Positions 51,132-58,721 of a stretch of DNA of 64,000 bases are shown here, one piece after another. This stretch comes from a virus. The position numbers were made by a program, and so were the translations under genes. The notes under the pieces were generated by a model that made no database searches, was not told where the DNA came from, and saw nothing but the letters and a program-made list of their open reading frames with translations. Positions within the stretch are counted from its first letter, which is position 1; each line of letters starts with the position of its first letter. Where the stretch lies: IMG/VR virus record IMGVR_UViG_3300038424_000251, positions 301,300-365,299 of that record, one strand, 5' to 3'.

Positions 51132-52724
51132 ATGATTAATAGTGAACTATTGAAAGAAGCGATTGCTGATGCTAAGGCAGTAAGAGCCACTGCTCTCGCC
51201 AATGCTAAAGCCGCTCTTGAAGAAGCCTTCGCTCCCCGTTTTGAGGCAATGTTTGCCGACAAATTAAAAGAGGAATCCGAAGAAGAAGAAGACCAAGAAG
51301 AGGGACTACAGGAAGTAGAAGCTCCAAATCAGGTTCATGGAAGTGGTGGAGAAGCTAAGGGACCAGCAACCAAAGCCGTTTCTAAAGGTAATCCCAAAAC
51401 ACCAAAAGGTGGCGCCGGTGATGTGGATTTTAAAGCCGTTCAAGCTGGATTAGGCCCAACAGGCGTTCCTAAACTCGGTAAGAAAGTTAATGAAACTGCC
51501 GAAGAAGAAGAAGAGGAAGATGAAGGTAGGAAGAAAATGGATGAAACTGCCGAAGAGGAAGATGAAGGTAGAAGGGAAGAAGAGGGCGAGGAGGAAGATG
51601 AGGGTAGGGTTGAAGAAGCTGGTCTAACTTCGGAAGATTTAGATGAAATTATTGCAGAGTTGGAAAATGAAGTAGCAGAGGAAGAAGAAGGTAGAACGGA
51701 AGAAGAACCTGCTGCTCCAGAACTAACACCAGCACCAGAAGATAGTGGTGGAGTGTCATCGCCTGTTACTGGTGATGAAAGAGAACCCGTTACTGGTGAC
51801 GAAGAACCTGCTGCCAATATTGAAGCAGAACCGGGTAGTGAAGTTGATATTAATCTTGAACCGGAACCAGAAGCTGAACCGGGAGCTGATACAGTCCCCC
51901 CAACAGCTATGGATGCTGGTGGAGCAAGTAGGCGACCAGTTAGAGAACCTGCTGAAGAACCGGTTGAAGAACCTGTTGGAGCTGCAGAAGATGAAGAAAA
52001 TATCAATCTAGATGAATTACTCGCCGCTCTTAATGAAGAAGGCGAAGAAGAAGAGGAAGAAGAAGGGTATGAAGAAATGGATGAAGCCTTACAAAATCAA
52101 GGTCTTCCAACCAAAGAACTTGCTGGTCAGGACAAAACCGGTGGTGTAAAGGGTTATCCACCCGGTCCAGATGCTAGTAAGAGACAGCTACCGGGTAAAA
52201 ATCATAATATTCAAGGTAAAGGCAACATTGGTAGTGGGTCTGAAACAGGTAAACCAATGGCAGAAGCATCTCAATACAGGGTTGCTTTGAAAGAAGCCTA
52301 TAAAACCATTGAATTCCTCCGTGGACAAATTAATGAGGTCAATCTGTTGAATGCTAAACTACTTTACACGAACAAGTTGTTTAAAGAATTCGCAGGTGTT
52401 TTGGACGATTCATATCGTATGAAAATCGTTGAATCATTTGACCTAACAAAAAGTGTTCGTGAAGTCAAGCTGGCCTACGCCCTATTGGCGGAGTCCTTGA
52501 ATTTCGGTACGCAAATGACAAAAACCCACTCTGTAAAATCGGTTGTAAAACCGGTTTCGCAAAAGGGACAAGTTAAGCAAATTACCGAAGGATTCGCATC
52601 AAAGCCGGTGTCATCAACAAAACCTTCCAAGTTAATTACTGAAGGTAATGAGATGGCTCTTAGATTCAAGAAGCTCGCTGGAATCAAAGATACACCGAAG
52701 ACTACTACTCCTGAAAAGAAGTAA
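51132..52724 (+). CDS. 22: Prohead core scaffold protein, gp22-like
   Basis: A 530-residue protein. Residues 1-35 are an Ala/Lys helix (AIADAKAVRATALANAKAAL). Residues about 45-320 are very acidic with repeated ETAEEE, EPVTGDE and EPE units. The C-terminal part (YRVALKEAYKTIEFLRGQIN, LLNAKLLYTNKLFKEF, VREVKLAYALLAESL) is the helical scaffold region seen in T4-like marine phages. Sites such as QITEG and LITEG near the end fit cleavage by gp21. It directly precedes the major capsid gene, as gp22 does in T4, but is almost twice as long as T4 gp22 (269 aa). Confidence 0.8.
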   Translation: MINSELLKEAIADAKAVRATALANAKAALEEAFAPRFEAMFADKLKEESEEEEDQEEGLQEVEAPNQVHGSGGEAKGPATKAVSKGNPKTPKGGAGDVDFKAVQAGLGPTGVPKLGKKVNETAEEEEEEDEGRKKMDETAEEEDEGRREEEGEEEDEGRVEEAGLTSEDLDEIIAELENEVAEEEEGRTEEEPAAPELTPAPEDSGGVSSPVTGDEREPVTGDEEPAANIEAEPGSEVDINLEPEPEAEPGADTVPPTAMDAGGASRRPVREPAEEPVEEPVGAAEDEENINLDELLAALNEEGEEEEEEEGYEEMDEALQNQGLPTKELAGQDKTGGVKGYPPGPDASKRQLPGKNHNIQGKGNIGSGSETGKPMAEASQYRVALKEAYKTIEFLRGQINEVNLLNAKLLYTNKLFKEFAGVLDDSYRMKIVESFDLTKSVREVKLAYALLAESLNFGTQMTKTHSVKSVVKPVSQKGQVKQITEGFASKPVSSTKPSKLITEGNEMALRFKKLAGIKDTPKTTTPEKK

Positions 52725-52766
52725 TAATCTAGTGAGCAAAAAATAAAAATAGAGAAAAAACAATAT

Positions 52767-54614
52767 ATGGAAAATATTAAATCATTGTTAACAAACACTC
52801 TCAATCCTCAAGCTCGTTTGATGCAGGAAACCCGTGGTCTTGTGACCAAGTGGGATAAAACCGGTCTTCTTGATGGTATTAAGAGTGATATTGAGAAGTC
52901 CAATATGTCGGTCTTGCTCGAAAATCAGGCTAAACAACTGATTGAAGAAGCAACTGCTACTGGTACTTCCGCAAACTCTGAACAGTGGGCTGGCGTAGCT
53001 CTCCCGTTGGTCAGACGTGTATTTGCTGAATTTGCTGCGAAGGAATTCGTATCCGTTCAGCCTATGAACCTCCCATCTGGTCTTGTGTTCTACTTGGATT
53101 TCAAGTATGGCTCACCTCACGGTGGTAATCCTGCCGATACATCAGGTTCATATTATCAATCATTGTTCGGTGGTACTGGTGCTAAACTAGGTTCTACTGA
53201 TACATTCGGCGGTGGTCTATACGGCGCAGGCCGATATGGTTACACCATTAATCAAAAAGCTGCAACTGCAGTAACATTTAGTGCAGCTACATCAACATTG
53301 GAAGATATTGACTGGTTGGCTAATTATTATACTCAATATGCCTCATCTGGTTCAGTACAAGGAATTTTGAATAGTATTTCAGCATCGTTTAATAACAATC
53401 AGCTTATTACTTTTAAAACTTCAAATTTTTATAGTACTACGACTAGTCAAGGTAATCCGTTTGACCCATTAGCTGTTCGTTCATTCATGCCATATAGCAT
53501 TGTTACTGGATCTACAGCAGGGCTAACTGCTTCATTTCAATCAGGTAGTGCTGCCGGCTCCGGTCCTATGTATTTCCCACCATTTACAAAATTTGTAGTG
53601 GGTACTGGTATCGATGCTGGTGGTGCTCAGGTTGGTGAAATCCAGTTTGTCTTATCAGCTTCGGCTGGTGCTACTGGTTCCTTCACTGGTAATATTTATT
53701 ACACAGTTCAACCAAGCCCACAAGACCGTGGTGACTTCGAAGATAATCCAAACAATGCTAATGCTACTGGTACTGATACGGGATTTGTTTATGGAACAGG
53801 TAAGTCAACTACTGATACTGGTCTTAACAAGGATATCGGTATTCCAGAAGTAAACTTGCAACTTAACTCCGAACCAATCGTAGCTAAGACACGTAAGTTG
53901 AAAGCTGTCTGGACTCCTGAACTTGCTCAAGACTTGAATGCTTATCATAGCATTGACGCAGAAGCAGAATTGACTGCTCTGTTGTCTGAATATGTTTCAA
54001 TGGAAATTGACCTTGAAATTCTTGATATGTTGATTAACGCAGTATTACCTATCAATATTGAACGTTGGAGTGCAAGGCTTAATACGGAAATAGTTCCTAC
54101 TGGAACTGGTACTTACCAATTCGTTCAAACAACAACGGCAGGTACTGGTGGTTACTACACCAAGGCAACATGGTACCAAACTCTTGGTAACAAGATTCAA
54201 AAGGTATCCAACAGGATTCACCAATTGACGCTTCGTGGTGGTGCTAACTTCATGGTTATCTCCCCAACAGTGGCAACTGTTCTTGAATCTATTCCGGGAT
54301 TCGTAGTGAATACCGATGGCGACCAAGCAAAGTTTGCTATGGGCGTTTCAAGGGTTGGTTCATTTGCTTCAAGGTTCCAAGTTTACAAGAACCCATATAT
54401 GACTGATAATATCATTCTAATGGGCTTCCGTGGTAATAACTTCTTGGAAACTGGTGCAGTATATGCTCCATACATTCCATTGGTTCAGACACCGTTAGTG
54501 TATGACCCTGTGAACTTCACGCCAAGACGTGGTGTAATGACCCGTTACGCGAAGAAGATTGTTCGTCCTGAATTCTATGGCAAGATTTACATTGCCGATT
54601 TGGACACGGTATAA
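52767..54614 (+). CDS. 23: Major capsid protein gp23
   Basis: A 615-residue protein, compared with 521 in T4. The N-terminal 61 residues look like the T4 propeptide and end LLENQAKQLIEE before ATATG, so gp21 probably cuts after E61 (E65 in T4). Conserved parts include LPLVRRVFAEFAAKEFVSVQ, LKAVWTPELAQDLNAYHSID, NFMVISPTVATVLESIPGF and FYGKIYIADLD. The region at about 100-340 is a long Gly/Ser/Thr-rich insertion domain. The codons are noticeably richer in C and G than those of neighbours, as expected of a highly expressed gene. A strong terminator follows. Confidence 0.92.
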   Translation: MENIKSLLTNTLNPQARLMQETRGLVTKWDKTGLLDGIKSDIEKSNMSVLLENQAKQLIEEATATGTSANSEQWAGVALPLVRRVFAEFAAKEFVSVQPMNLPSGLVFYLDFKYGSPHGGNPADTSGSYYQSLFGGTGAKLGSTDTFGGGLYGAGRYGYTINQKAATAVTFSAATSTLEDIDWLANYYTQYASSGSVQGILNSISASFNNNQLITFKTSNFYSTTTSQGNPFDPLAVRSFMPYSIVTGSTAGLTASFQSGSAAGSGPMYFPPFTKFVVGTGIDAGGAQVGEIQFVLSASAGATGSFTGNIYYTVQPSPQDRGDFEDNPNNANATGTDTGFVYGTGKSTTDTGLNKDIGIPEVNLQLNSEPIVAKTRKLKAVWTPELAQDLNAYHSIDAEAELTALLSEYVSMEIDLEILDMLINAVLPINIERWSARLNTEIVPTGTGTYQFVQTTTAGTGGYYTKATWYQTLGNKIQKVSNRIHQLTLRGGANFMVISPTVATVLESIPGFVVNTDGDQAKFAMGVSRVGSFASRFQVYKNPYMTDNIILMGFRGNNFLETGAVYAPYIPLVQTPLVYDPVNFTPRRGVMTRYAKKIVRPEFYGKIYIADLDTV

Positions 54615-54640
54615 TCTTAACAGATAATCAATTAAACAAA

Positions 54641-54672
54641 AAAGGAGCCGTAGAAATACGGCTCTTTTCTTT
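54641..54672 (+). terminator. Rho-independent terminator after major capsid gene
   Basis: Stem GAGCCGT (54645-54651) and ACGGCTC (54658-54664), 6-nt loop AGAAAT, A-run before and TTTTCTTTT after. It ends the scaffold-capsid operon. Confidence 0.85.
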
Positions 54673-54686
54673 TGCATTTATTTAAT
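54641..54686 (+). repeat. Direct repeat copy 1 flanking FkbM-fibre cassette
   Basis: This 46-bp segment matches 56243-56288 at 39 positions. All but one of the differences fall in the hairpin centre. The two copies bracket the two genes between them. Confidence 0.8.
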
Positions 54687-54731
54687 TTTATTTCATTCTT
54701 GTTTAGATTTTATTGTAGAATTTTGATATCT

Positions 54732-55589
54732 ATGGAATATAAATCAAAAATTATGAAAATAGCGAATGTACATGGTGTAGAATGGAAAATGGACGATAAT
54801 ATTTATGAATGGCATAGACGGTATAAGTGTATTGAAGTGGGACCAGAATCTATCTGGAATTCAAACCCAGAAATAGTTTCTGAAATGACAGCTTTTAAAT
54901 TATATTGTATAGAAAATTCTCCGAGTGTTTTTATTGATATTGGAACATATTGTGGAATAGTTTCTTCGGTATATTGTTCTTTAGTAAAAGACCATCGATG
55001 TTATTCAATAGAACCTATTCGTTCTCATTGTGAGAGATTACAAAATACTGCTAAATTAAATAATTGGAATTTAAGTACACATCCAATTGGGTTAAATAAT
55101 TATGTTGGAAAATGTTATTATCACAATACTAATATGGCACGATTTACAAACGACCCAAACTTTAAAGTGTCTGATGCTGAGATTAATAGTAATCCTGAAA
55201 ATGCTAAAATACATGAAGTTAATATTGATACCTTAGATAATTTTGTTAAATCAAATAATATAAAACCAAATTTAATAAAAATAGATGTAGAGGGATACGA
55301 AGTACCAATACTTGAAAAAGCTCAAGAAACATTATCAAACGATGCTGTAGATTTATTTATTGAAACACATAGAAATGAATGTATAGAACTTGGTTGGAAT
55401 ATAGAAAAATTATGTGATTATATACCTCAAAAGGATTATATTTTTTATACTACAGGTCTTTTGTATGACCAAAATTCTCTTCCAAGTTATATTTTTAGGC
55501 AAAGAATTTTTACTGATTTAAAAGATTATATACTTAATCATAAAAGTACTATGAGATTTGTGGCTATAAATAAAAAAAATTTAGGTTAA
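54732..55589 (+). CDS. FkbM-family SAM-dependent methyltransferase
   Basis: The ATG at 54732 (MEYKSKIMKIANVHGVEWKM) is chosen because an upstream in-frame ATG at 54672 lies in the terminator tail. The 285-residue protein has SAM motif I VFIDIGTYCGIVS, an acidic strand end RCYSIEPIRSHCERL, and the FkbM signature LIKIDVEGYEVPILEKA. Members methylate hydroxyl groups on sugars or small molecules. Within a cassette shared with a fibre gene, modification of glycans on the virion or host surface is a reasonable guess. It has no clear promoter; the terminator upstream isolates it from the capsid operon. Confidence 0.85.
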   Translation: MEYKSKIMKIANVHGVEWKMDDNIYEWHRRYKCIEVGPESIWNSNPEIVSEMTAFKLYCIENSPSVFIDIGTYCGIVSSVYCSLVKDHRCYSIEPIRSHCERLQNTAKLNNWNLSTHPIGLNNYVGKCYYHNTNMARFTNDPNFKVSDAEINSNPENAKIHEVNIDTLDNFVKSNNIKPNLIKIDVEGYEVPILEKAQETLSNDAVDLFIETHRNECIELGWNIEKLCDYIPQKDYIFYTTGLLYDQNSLPSYIFRQRIFTDLKDYILNHKSTMRFVAINKKNLG

Positions 55590-55628
55590 AATAAAGAAAG
55601 AAATTTGAAATAATATTTTATTTTTAGA

Positions 55629-55636
55629 TATTTATA
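55629..55636 (+). promoter_or_regulatory. Late promoter TATTTATA before cassette fibre gene
   Basis: The octamer lies 34 nt before the ATG at 55671, in the 81-nt gap after the methyltransferase gene. Confidence 0.55.
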
Positions 55637-55670
55637 GTGCAATAAAGTTATATTTAACAGTTAAAATATT

Positions 55671-56225
55671 ATGACAAATCTATCTATCCATTTATGTGAT
55701 ACTTCAGCATCTTTAGTTTTAACATCTGCTTCATTTGCAGATCAATCAATTAGTTCAAGCTATGCTATAAGCTCATCTTGGACGTTATTAACACAACAAC
55801 AGATTTCATGTTCTTGGGCAAGTTCATCTATGTCATCATCTTGGGCACCACCAACCTCTGTTTTGAGATATACAACTACTGCGTCATTTGCAAGTGGACC
55901 ATATATGTACAATATTTCGTTACCGTTTATTCCTTTTAGAACAGGAGTAGGAATCTTGTGTATTAATAATGATGGGACTAGTGGTTATCAATCAGGGTCA
56001 TTGTTAGATATTAGCACTATTAATGGCGCAGCAACCGTGGGTGGTGCCAGTACTGGTCAAATCTTTTGGAATATTAATGAAAATATTGTTACTGTTAGGA
56101 CTACTAATCGTACTGTTGGTTATGAAGCTAGTTGGGCACTTTGGAAAGCTACTACTTATGGTGATAATCCTATAGGTGGGTTATCATCATGGAATAATTT
56201 TGTAATTCAAGTGAATGCAGAATAA
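55671..56225 (+). CDS. Small fibre/tip protein with SASYA repeats
   Basis: A 184-residue protein. Residues 1-65 carry LTSASFADQSISSSYAISSS and SWASSSMSSSWAPP units, the window's common shaft repeat. Residues 70-184 form a compact C-terminal domain (YNISLPFIPFRTGVGILCIN, GYEASWALWKATTYG) likely to be the receptor-facing tip. It has its own promoter and terminator. Its small size compared with the fibre at 59335 suggests an exchangeable tip or a decoration protein. Confidence 0.6.
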   Translation: MTNLSIHLCDTSASLVLTSASFADQSISSSYAISSSWTLLTQQQISCSWASSSMSSSWAPPTSVLRYTTTASFASGPYMYNISLPFIPFRTGVGILCINNDGTSGYQSGSLLDISTINGAATVGGASTGQIFWNINENIVTVRTTNRTVGYEASWALWKATTYGDNPIGGLSSWNNFVIQVNAE

Positions 56226-56242
56226 TTTTAATATTTGAATAC

Positions 56243-56276
56243 AAAGGAGCCGAATTTCTTCGGCTCTTTTCTTTTG
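56243..56276 (+). terminator. Rho-independent terminator after cassette fibre gene
   Basis: Stem GAGCCGAA (56247-56254) and TTCGGCTC (56259-56266), loop TTTC, followed by TTTTCTTTT. The hairpin is the reverse complement of the one at 54645-54664 apart from one swapped base pair. Confidence 0.85.
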
Positions 56277-56288
56277 CATTTATTCAAT
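56243..56288 (+). repeat. Direct repeat copy 2 flanking FkbM-fibre cassette
   Basis: This is the partner of 54641-54686. Ten bases before the loop and 26 of the 27 bases from the second CGGCTC onward are the same, including TTTTCTTTTGCATTTATT. Confidence 0.8.
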
Positions 56289-56298
56289 AAAAATTGAA

Positions 56299-56306
56299 TA
56301 TTTATA
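56299..56306 (+). promoter_or_regulatory. Late promoter TATTTATA, 7 nt before start codon
   Basis: The octamer is followed by TTAGAAT and the ATG at 56314. No Shine-Dalgarno is present. Confidence 0.6.
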
Positions 56307-56313
56307 TTAGAAT

Positions 56314-56703
56314 ATGAAGCAAAGTCAACTTAAACAACTTATTAAAGAGATTGTATATTGTATTTTTAAAGAACAGTTTGGTGAACCAACTCCACAAAAG
56401 TTAATACCTGATGATGAAGAAGAACTATGGAAAATAGTACAGAGTTTACCTATTGATTATTCAATTCAATTTTCAATTTTTCATCCAATATCAAAAGGGT
56501 TGTTGATTATACTTCATAGTAGTAAGGGAAATGTATTTGCAGCTACCAGTCTTGGTGGGTTAAAACATGCTGGTCCACCTGATGGAAAATGGCATGTACC
56601 GGGTGAGAAAATTTTAAGAATTTTAGTAAAGGATGTATATGATTATGGTGAAAATAATGATGTATATTATTCCATAGTTAAAACTACTCCAACTAACCTT
56701 TAA
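56314..56703 (+). CDS. Small head-internal candidate (129 aa)
   Basis: The N-terminus MKQSQLKQLIKEIVYCIFKE is the clearest copy of the targeting-like motif. After a short linker comes a domain of about 95 residues (EEELWKIVQSLPIDYSIQFS, GLLIILHSSKGNVFAATSLG, DGKWHVPGEKILRILVKDVY) with no known relatives. Its own late promoter suggests it is made with the virion proteins. If cleaved after the motif, the C-terminal domain would be a free protein inside the head. Confidence 0.5.
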   Translation: MKQSQLKQLIKEIVYCIFKEQFGEPTPQKLIPDDEEELWKIVQSLPIDYSIQFSIFHPISKGLLIILHSSKGNVFAATSLGGLKHAGPPDGKWHVPGEKILRILVKDVYDYGENNDVYYSIVKTTPTNL

Positions 56704-56711
56704 AATTTTTA

Positions 56712-56719
56712 TATTTATA
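56712..56719 (+). promoter_or_regulatory. Late promoter TATTTATA, 5 nt before start codon
   Basis: The octamer is followed by TCAAT and the ATG at 56725. It begins 9 nt after the previous stop codon. Confidence 0.65.
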
Positions 56720-56724
56720 TCAAT

Positions 56725-58053
56725 ATGACCGATTTTATTTTTAAGGAATCATATCATGATAATATGTCAGATGCTGAAAAAGAAGCATTGGCTCTCTCTT
56801 ATTGGTCAATAGGACAGTCAGATGAAGATGGTGAAGATATTTCGTGGAAAAATTGGTGTTGGATTTATAAAAATGACATATTGCGCTACAAAAAAGGACA
56901 AACGCATGGTATCAACTTTGGTATTGATAGAGAAAATTATTTTAGAGGTTGGTATGATGCTAAAAAGAATACAATATCTGTGGTTTTTCCTGCACATGAA
57001 CTTAGAAAATTTGGTAATAGAAGGCCATCAGAAGATGACATACCACAATTACTTTATCAAAAACTAATTAATACATTTGGCGCTGGGCGTCCAAAATTCA
57101 TTGTATTTGAGAATGCTACACTGATAAAAAGAAGTGAATTAAAATTGCTTCTAAAAGAAATTGTTCAACAAATTCTTCTAAACGAAAGAGAAGAGAATGA
57201 ATATTATTGGTTAGAACCAAATTTACAGTTTCAAAGAGTTCCGTGGGAAGGACATGCAAATTGGGCAAGAAATTATTTAGAGAATATGGGAAAAAAATTA
57301 TCTTATGGTGATTATGATGATGTGGGTGTTTATAATAGAATGTATGAATTGGGATTTGTTAGAGTTGTCAAAGTTGGTTATTTTGATGGTGATATTCTGA
57401 CATATAATTATAAAAAAGGATTTCCGCCTTCTCCACAAAAAATAAAAGCAATGAAGAATTTTGCAATAGAAAAGAATTGTGACACAATTAGAGATGATAC
57501 GAGTGGAAGAATTGAAAATTTGTTACAGGAAGGAATATTTCTTAAAGAAACAATGACTTATAAAGAACTTTTAGCTTTAACAACTCCTGAAAGAAAAGAA
57601 CGTGCAGCAAATGTAAGAGTTCGCTCTATTCCTGTTAGTATTGAAGAGGGATTAGAACAATGGAATTTCAGATATAAATCCAGTCCACAAACCACTGTAA
57701 CTGATGAACCATTTGAAGGTCATATTACATTCTTAAAAGGTAGAGTAGAACGAAGTGATGATGCTATGAATTTAGAGTGTAAAGTTGATTGTAGTTGTCC
57801 TGATTTCATGTATAGATTTGCTTATAATGATACTCAAAAAGGTGCAAGTGATATTGGACCTGACAGTTTAAGCGGTTGTATTAATAGAAAACCAAAACCA
57901 GCTTATGATTATGGTGAAGGCTTATGTAAACACTTGGCAGCATTGCGTAGATATTTACAAACAAAAATATTAGCGACTAGAAGAAGTAATTTATTTGAAG
58001 CAATCGGTGATGTGGCAAAACAAGGACCATTTAATATAACCTATTATGATTAA
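56725..58053 (+). CDS. SWIM zinc-finger protein with internal targeting-like motif
   Basis: A 442-residue protein. Residues 1-130 are an alpha/beta domain (ISWKNWCWIYKNDILRYKKG, HGINFGIDRENYFRGWYD). The motif IKRSELKLLLKEIVQQILLN lies at 134-153 with L-N-E following. Residues 160-280 form another domain (VPWEGHANWARNYLENMGKK). The last 130 hold a SWIM-type finger: C-x-C in KVDCSCPDFMYRF and C-x-H in GLCKHLAALRRYL. SWIM proteins of this kind are common in T4-like cyanophages. SWIM domains bind DNA or protein; the function here is unknown. It overlaps the next gene by 8 nt. Confidence 0.6.
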   Translation: MTDFIFKESYHDNMSDAEKEALALSYWSIGQSDEDGEDISWKNWCWIYKNDILRYKKGQTHGINFGIDRENYFRGWYDAKKNTISVVFPAHELRKFGNRRPSEDDIPQLLYQKLINTFGAGRPKFIVFENATLIKRSELKLLLKEIVQQILLNEREENEYYWLEPNLQFQRVPWEGHANWARNYLENMGKKLSYGDYDDVGVYNRMYELGFVRVVKVGYFDGDILTYNYKKGFPPSPQKIKAMKNFAIEKNCDTIRDDTSGRIENLLQEGIFLKETMTYKELLALTTPERKERAANVRVRSIPVSIEEGLEQWNFRYKSSPQTTVTDEPFEGHITFLKGRVERSDDAMNLECKVDCSCPDFMYRFAYNDTQKGASDIGPDSLSGCINRKPKPAYDYGEGLCKHLAALRRYLQTKILATRRSNLFEAIGDVAKQGPFNITYYD

Positions 58054-58327
58054 ACTTAAATCATTATTAACTGAATTTCAAGGTGAAAATTTAAAAGTGG
58101 GAGATTTTGTTCTTACAACTGGGAAGGGTCCATTAACAGGACCTAATTCTCCATTGGGGTTTGATAATCTTCCAGCAATAATTGTAGGTAAACGACAAAA
58201 TAAGTATCTTATTATGTTTAGAGGGTCAATCAGTCCATTAGAAGCCACAGATGAACAAATAATAAAAGTATCAAAACCTCATAGATTTCCTCTATCACCT
58301 TGGGTCAAAAAGTATCTTGGAAAATAA
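58046..58327 (+). CDS. Small head-internal candidate (93 aa)
   Basis: The N-terminus MIKLKSLLTEFQ closely resembles T4 internal-protein leaders, which end in an I-A-E or similar site; here L-T-E falls at residues 8-10. The rest is a small beta-rich domain (KVGDFVLTTGKGPLTGPNSP, LPAIIVGKRQNKYLIMFRG) ending SPWVKKYLGK. It overlaps the SWIM gene by 8 nt. No family is recognised. Confidence 0.5.
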   Translation: MIKLKSLLTEFQGENLKVGDFVLTTGKGPLTGPNSPLGFDNLPAIIVGKRQNKYLIMFRGSISPLEATDEQIIKVSKPHRFPLSPWVKKYLGK

Positions 58328-58360
58328 TATCTAATTTTAATGTATGATTAACGGATAATA

Positions 58361-58368
58361 TATTTATA
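58361..58368 (+). promoter_or_regulatory. Late promoter TATTTATA, 2 nt before start codon
   Basis: The octamer is followed by AT and the ATG at 58371, the shortest gap seen. Transcription from the usual distance would begin inside the first codons, so either the start site is shifted or a later ATG is used. Confidence 0.6.
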
Positions 58369-58370
58369 AT

Positions 58371-58718
58371 ATGAGCCAGATTTGTTATATATGGGGATTT
58401 ACAGACGTTTTATGGAAAAACGCCAATTGGGAATGGTCAGAATGTTTGTTGGTAGCTGAAATTTTAGCTGGCAATCCACTGGGAGTAGATGCAGCTACAT
58501 TGGTTCAGCCGTGGCTTGAAGAACCTTGGAGTCCGTATAGAGCTGGTGAAGACCAAGAAAAGCAAAATAAAAGAAGGCGGTTGATAAAACTTATTTGTAA
58601 AGTAAAAGGAGTTGAGTATAACGAAGAAAAAATGAAGAAAGATTTTAAGGTGACAGCTAATGATATTAAATTGGTTGTAAAAGCTGTTTCTGATATTGAT
58701 ATTAAATTAAAGGAATAA
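58371..58718 (+). CDS. Conserved late hypothetical protein (115 aa)
   Basis: A 115-residue protein with Trp-rich N-terminus (ICYIWGFTDVLWKNANWEWS), the segment GNPLGVDAATLVQPWLEEPW, and a basic helical end. The same layout occurs in other large T4-like phages beside fibre and head genes. No catalytic motif is seen. The gap to the next gene is 3 nt. Confidence 0.5.
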   Translation: MSQICYIWGFTDVLWKNANWEWSECLLVAEILAGNPLGVDAATLVQPWLEEPWSPYRAGEDQEKQNKRRRLIKLICKVKGVEYNEEKMKKDFKVTANDIKLVVKAVSDIDIKLKE

Positions 58719-58721
58719 AAA

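Noticed and set aside
51440-52006. A 188-codon minus-strand frame, Ser-rich
   Set aside because: It lies wholly inside the acidic scaffold gene. Its Ser/Ala/Pro composition is the complement of Glu-rich codons, and it has no independent signals.
54699-54729. Possible sigma70-like promoter (TTGTTT ... TTTGAT) before the FkbM gene
   Set aside because: Both elements are poor matches in very AT-rich DNA. The spacing resembles the other promoters but the sequence does not justify a call.
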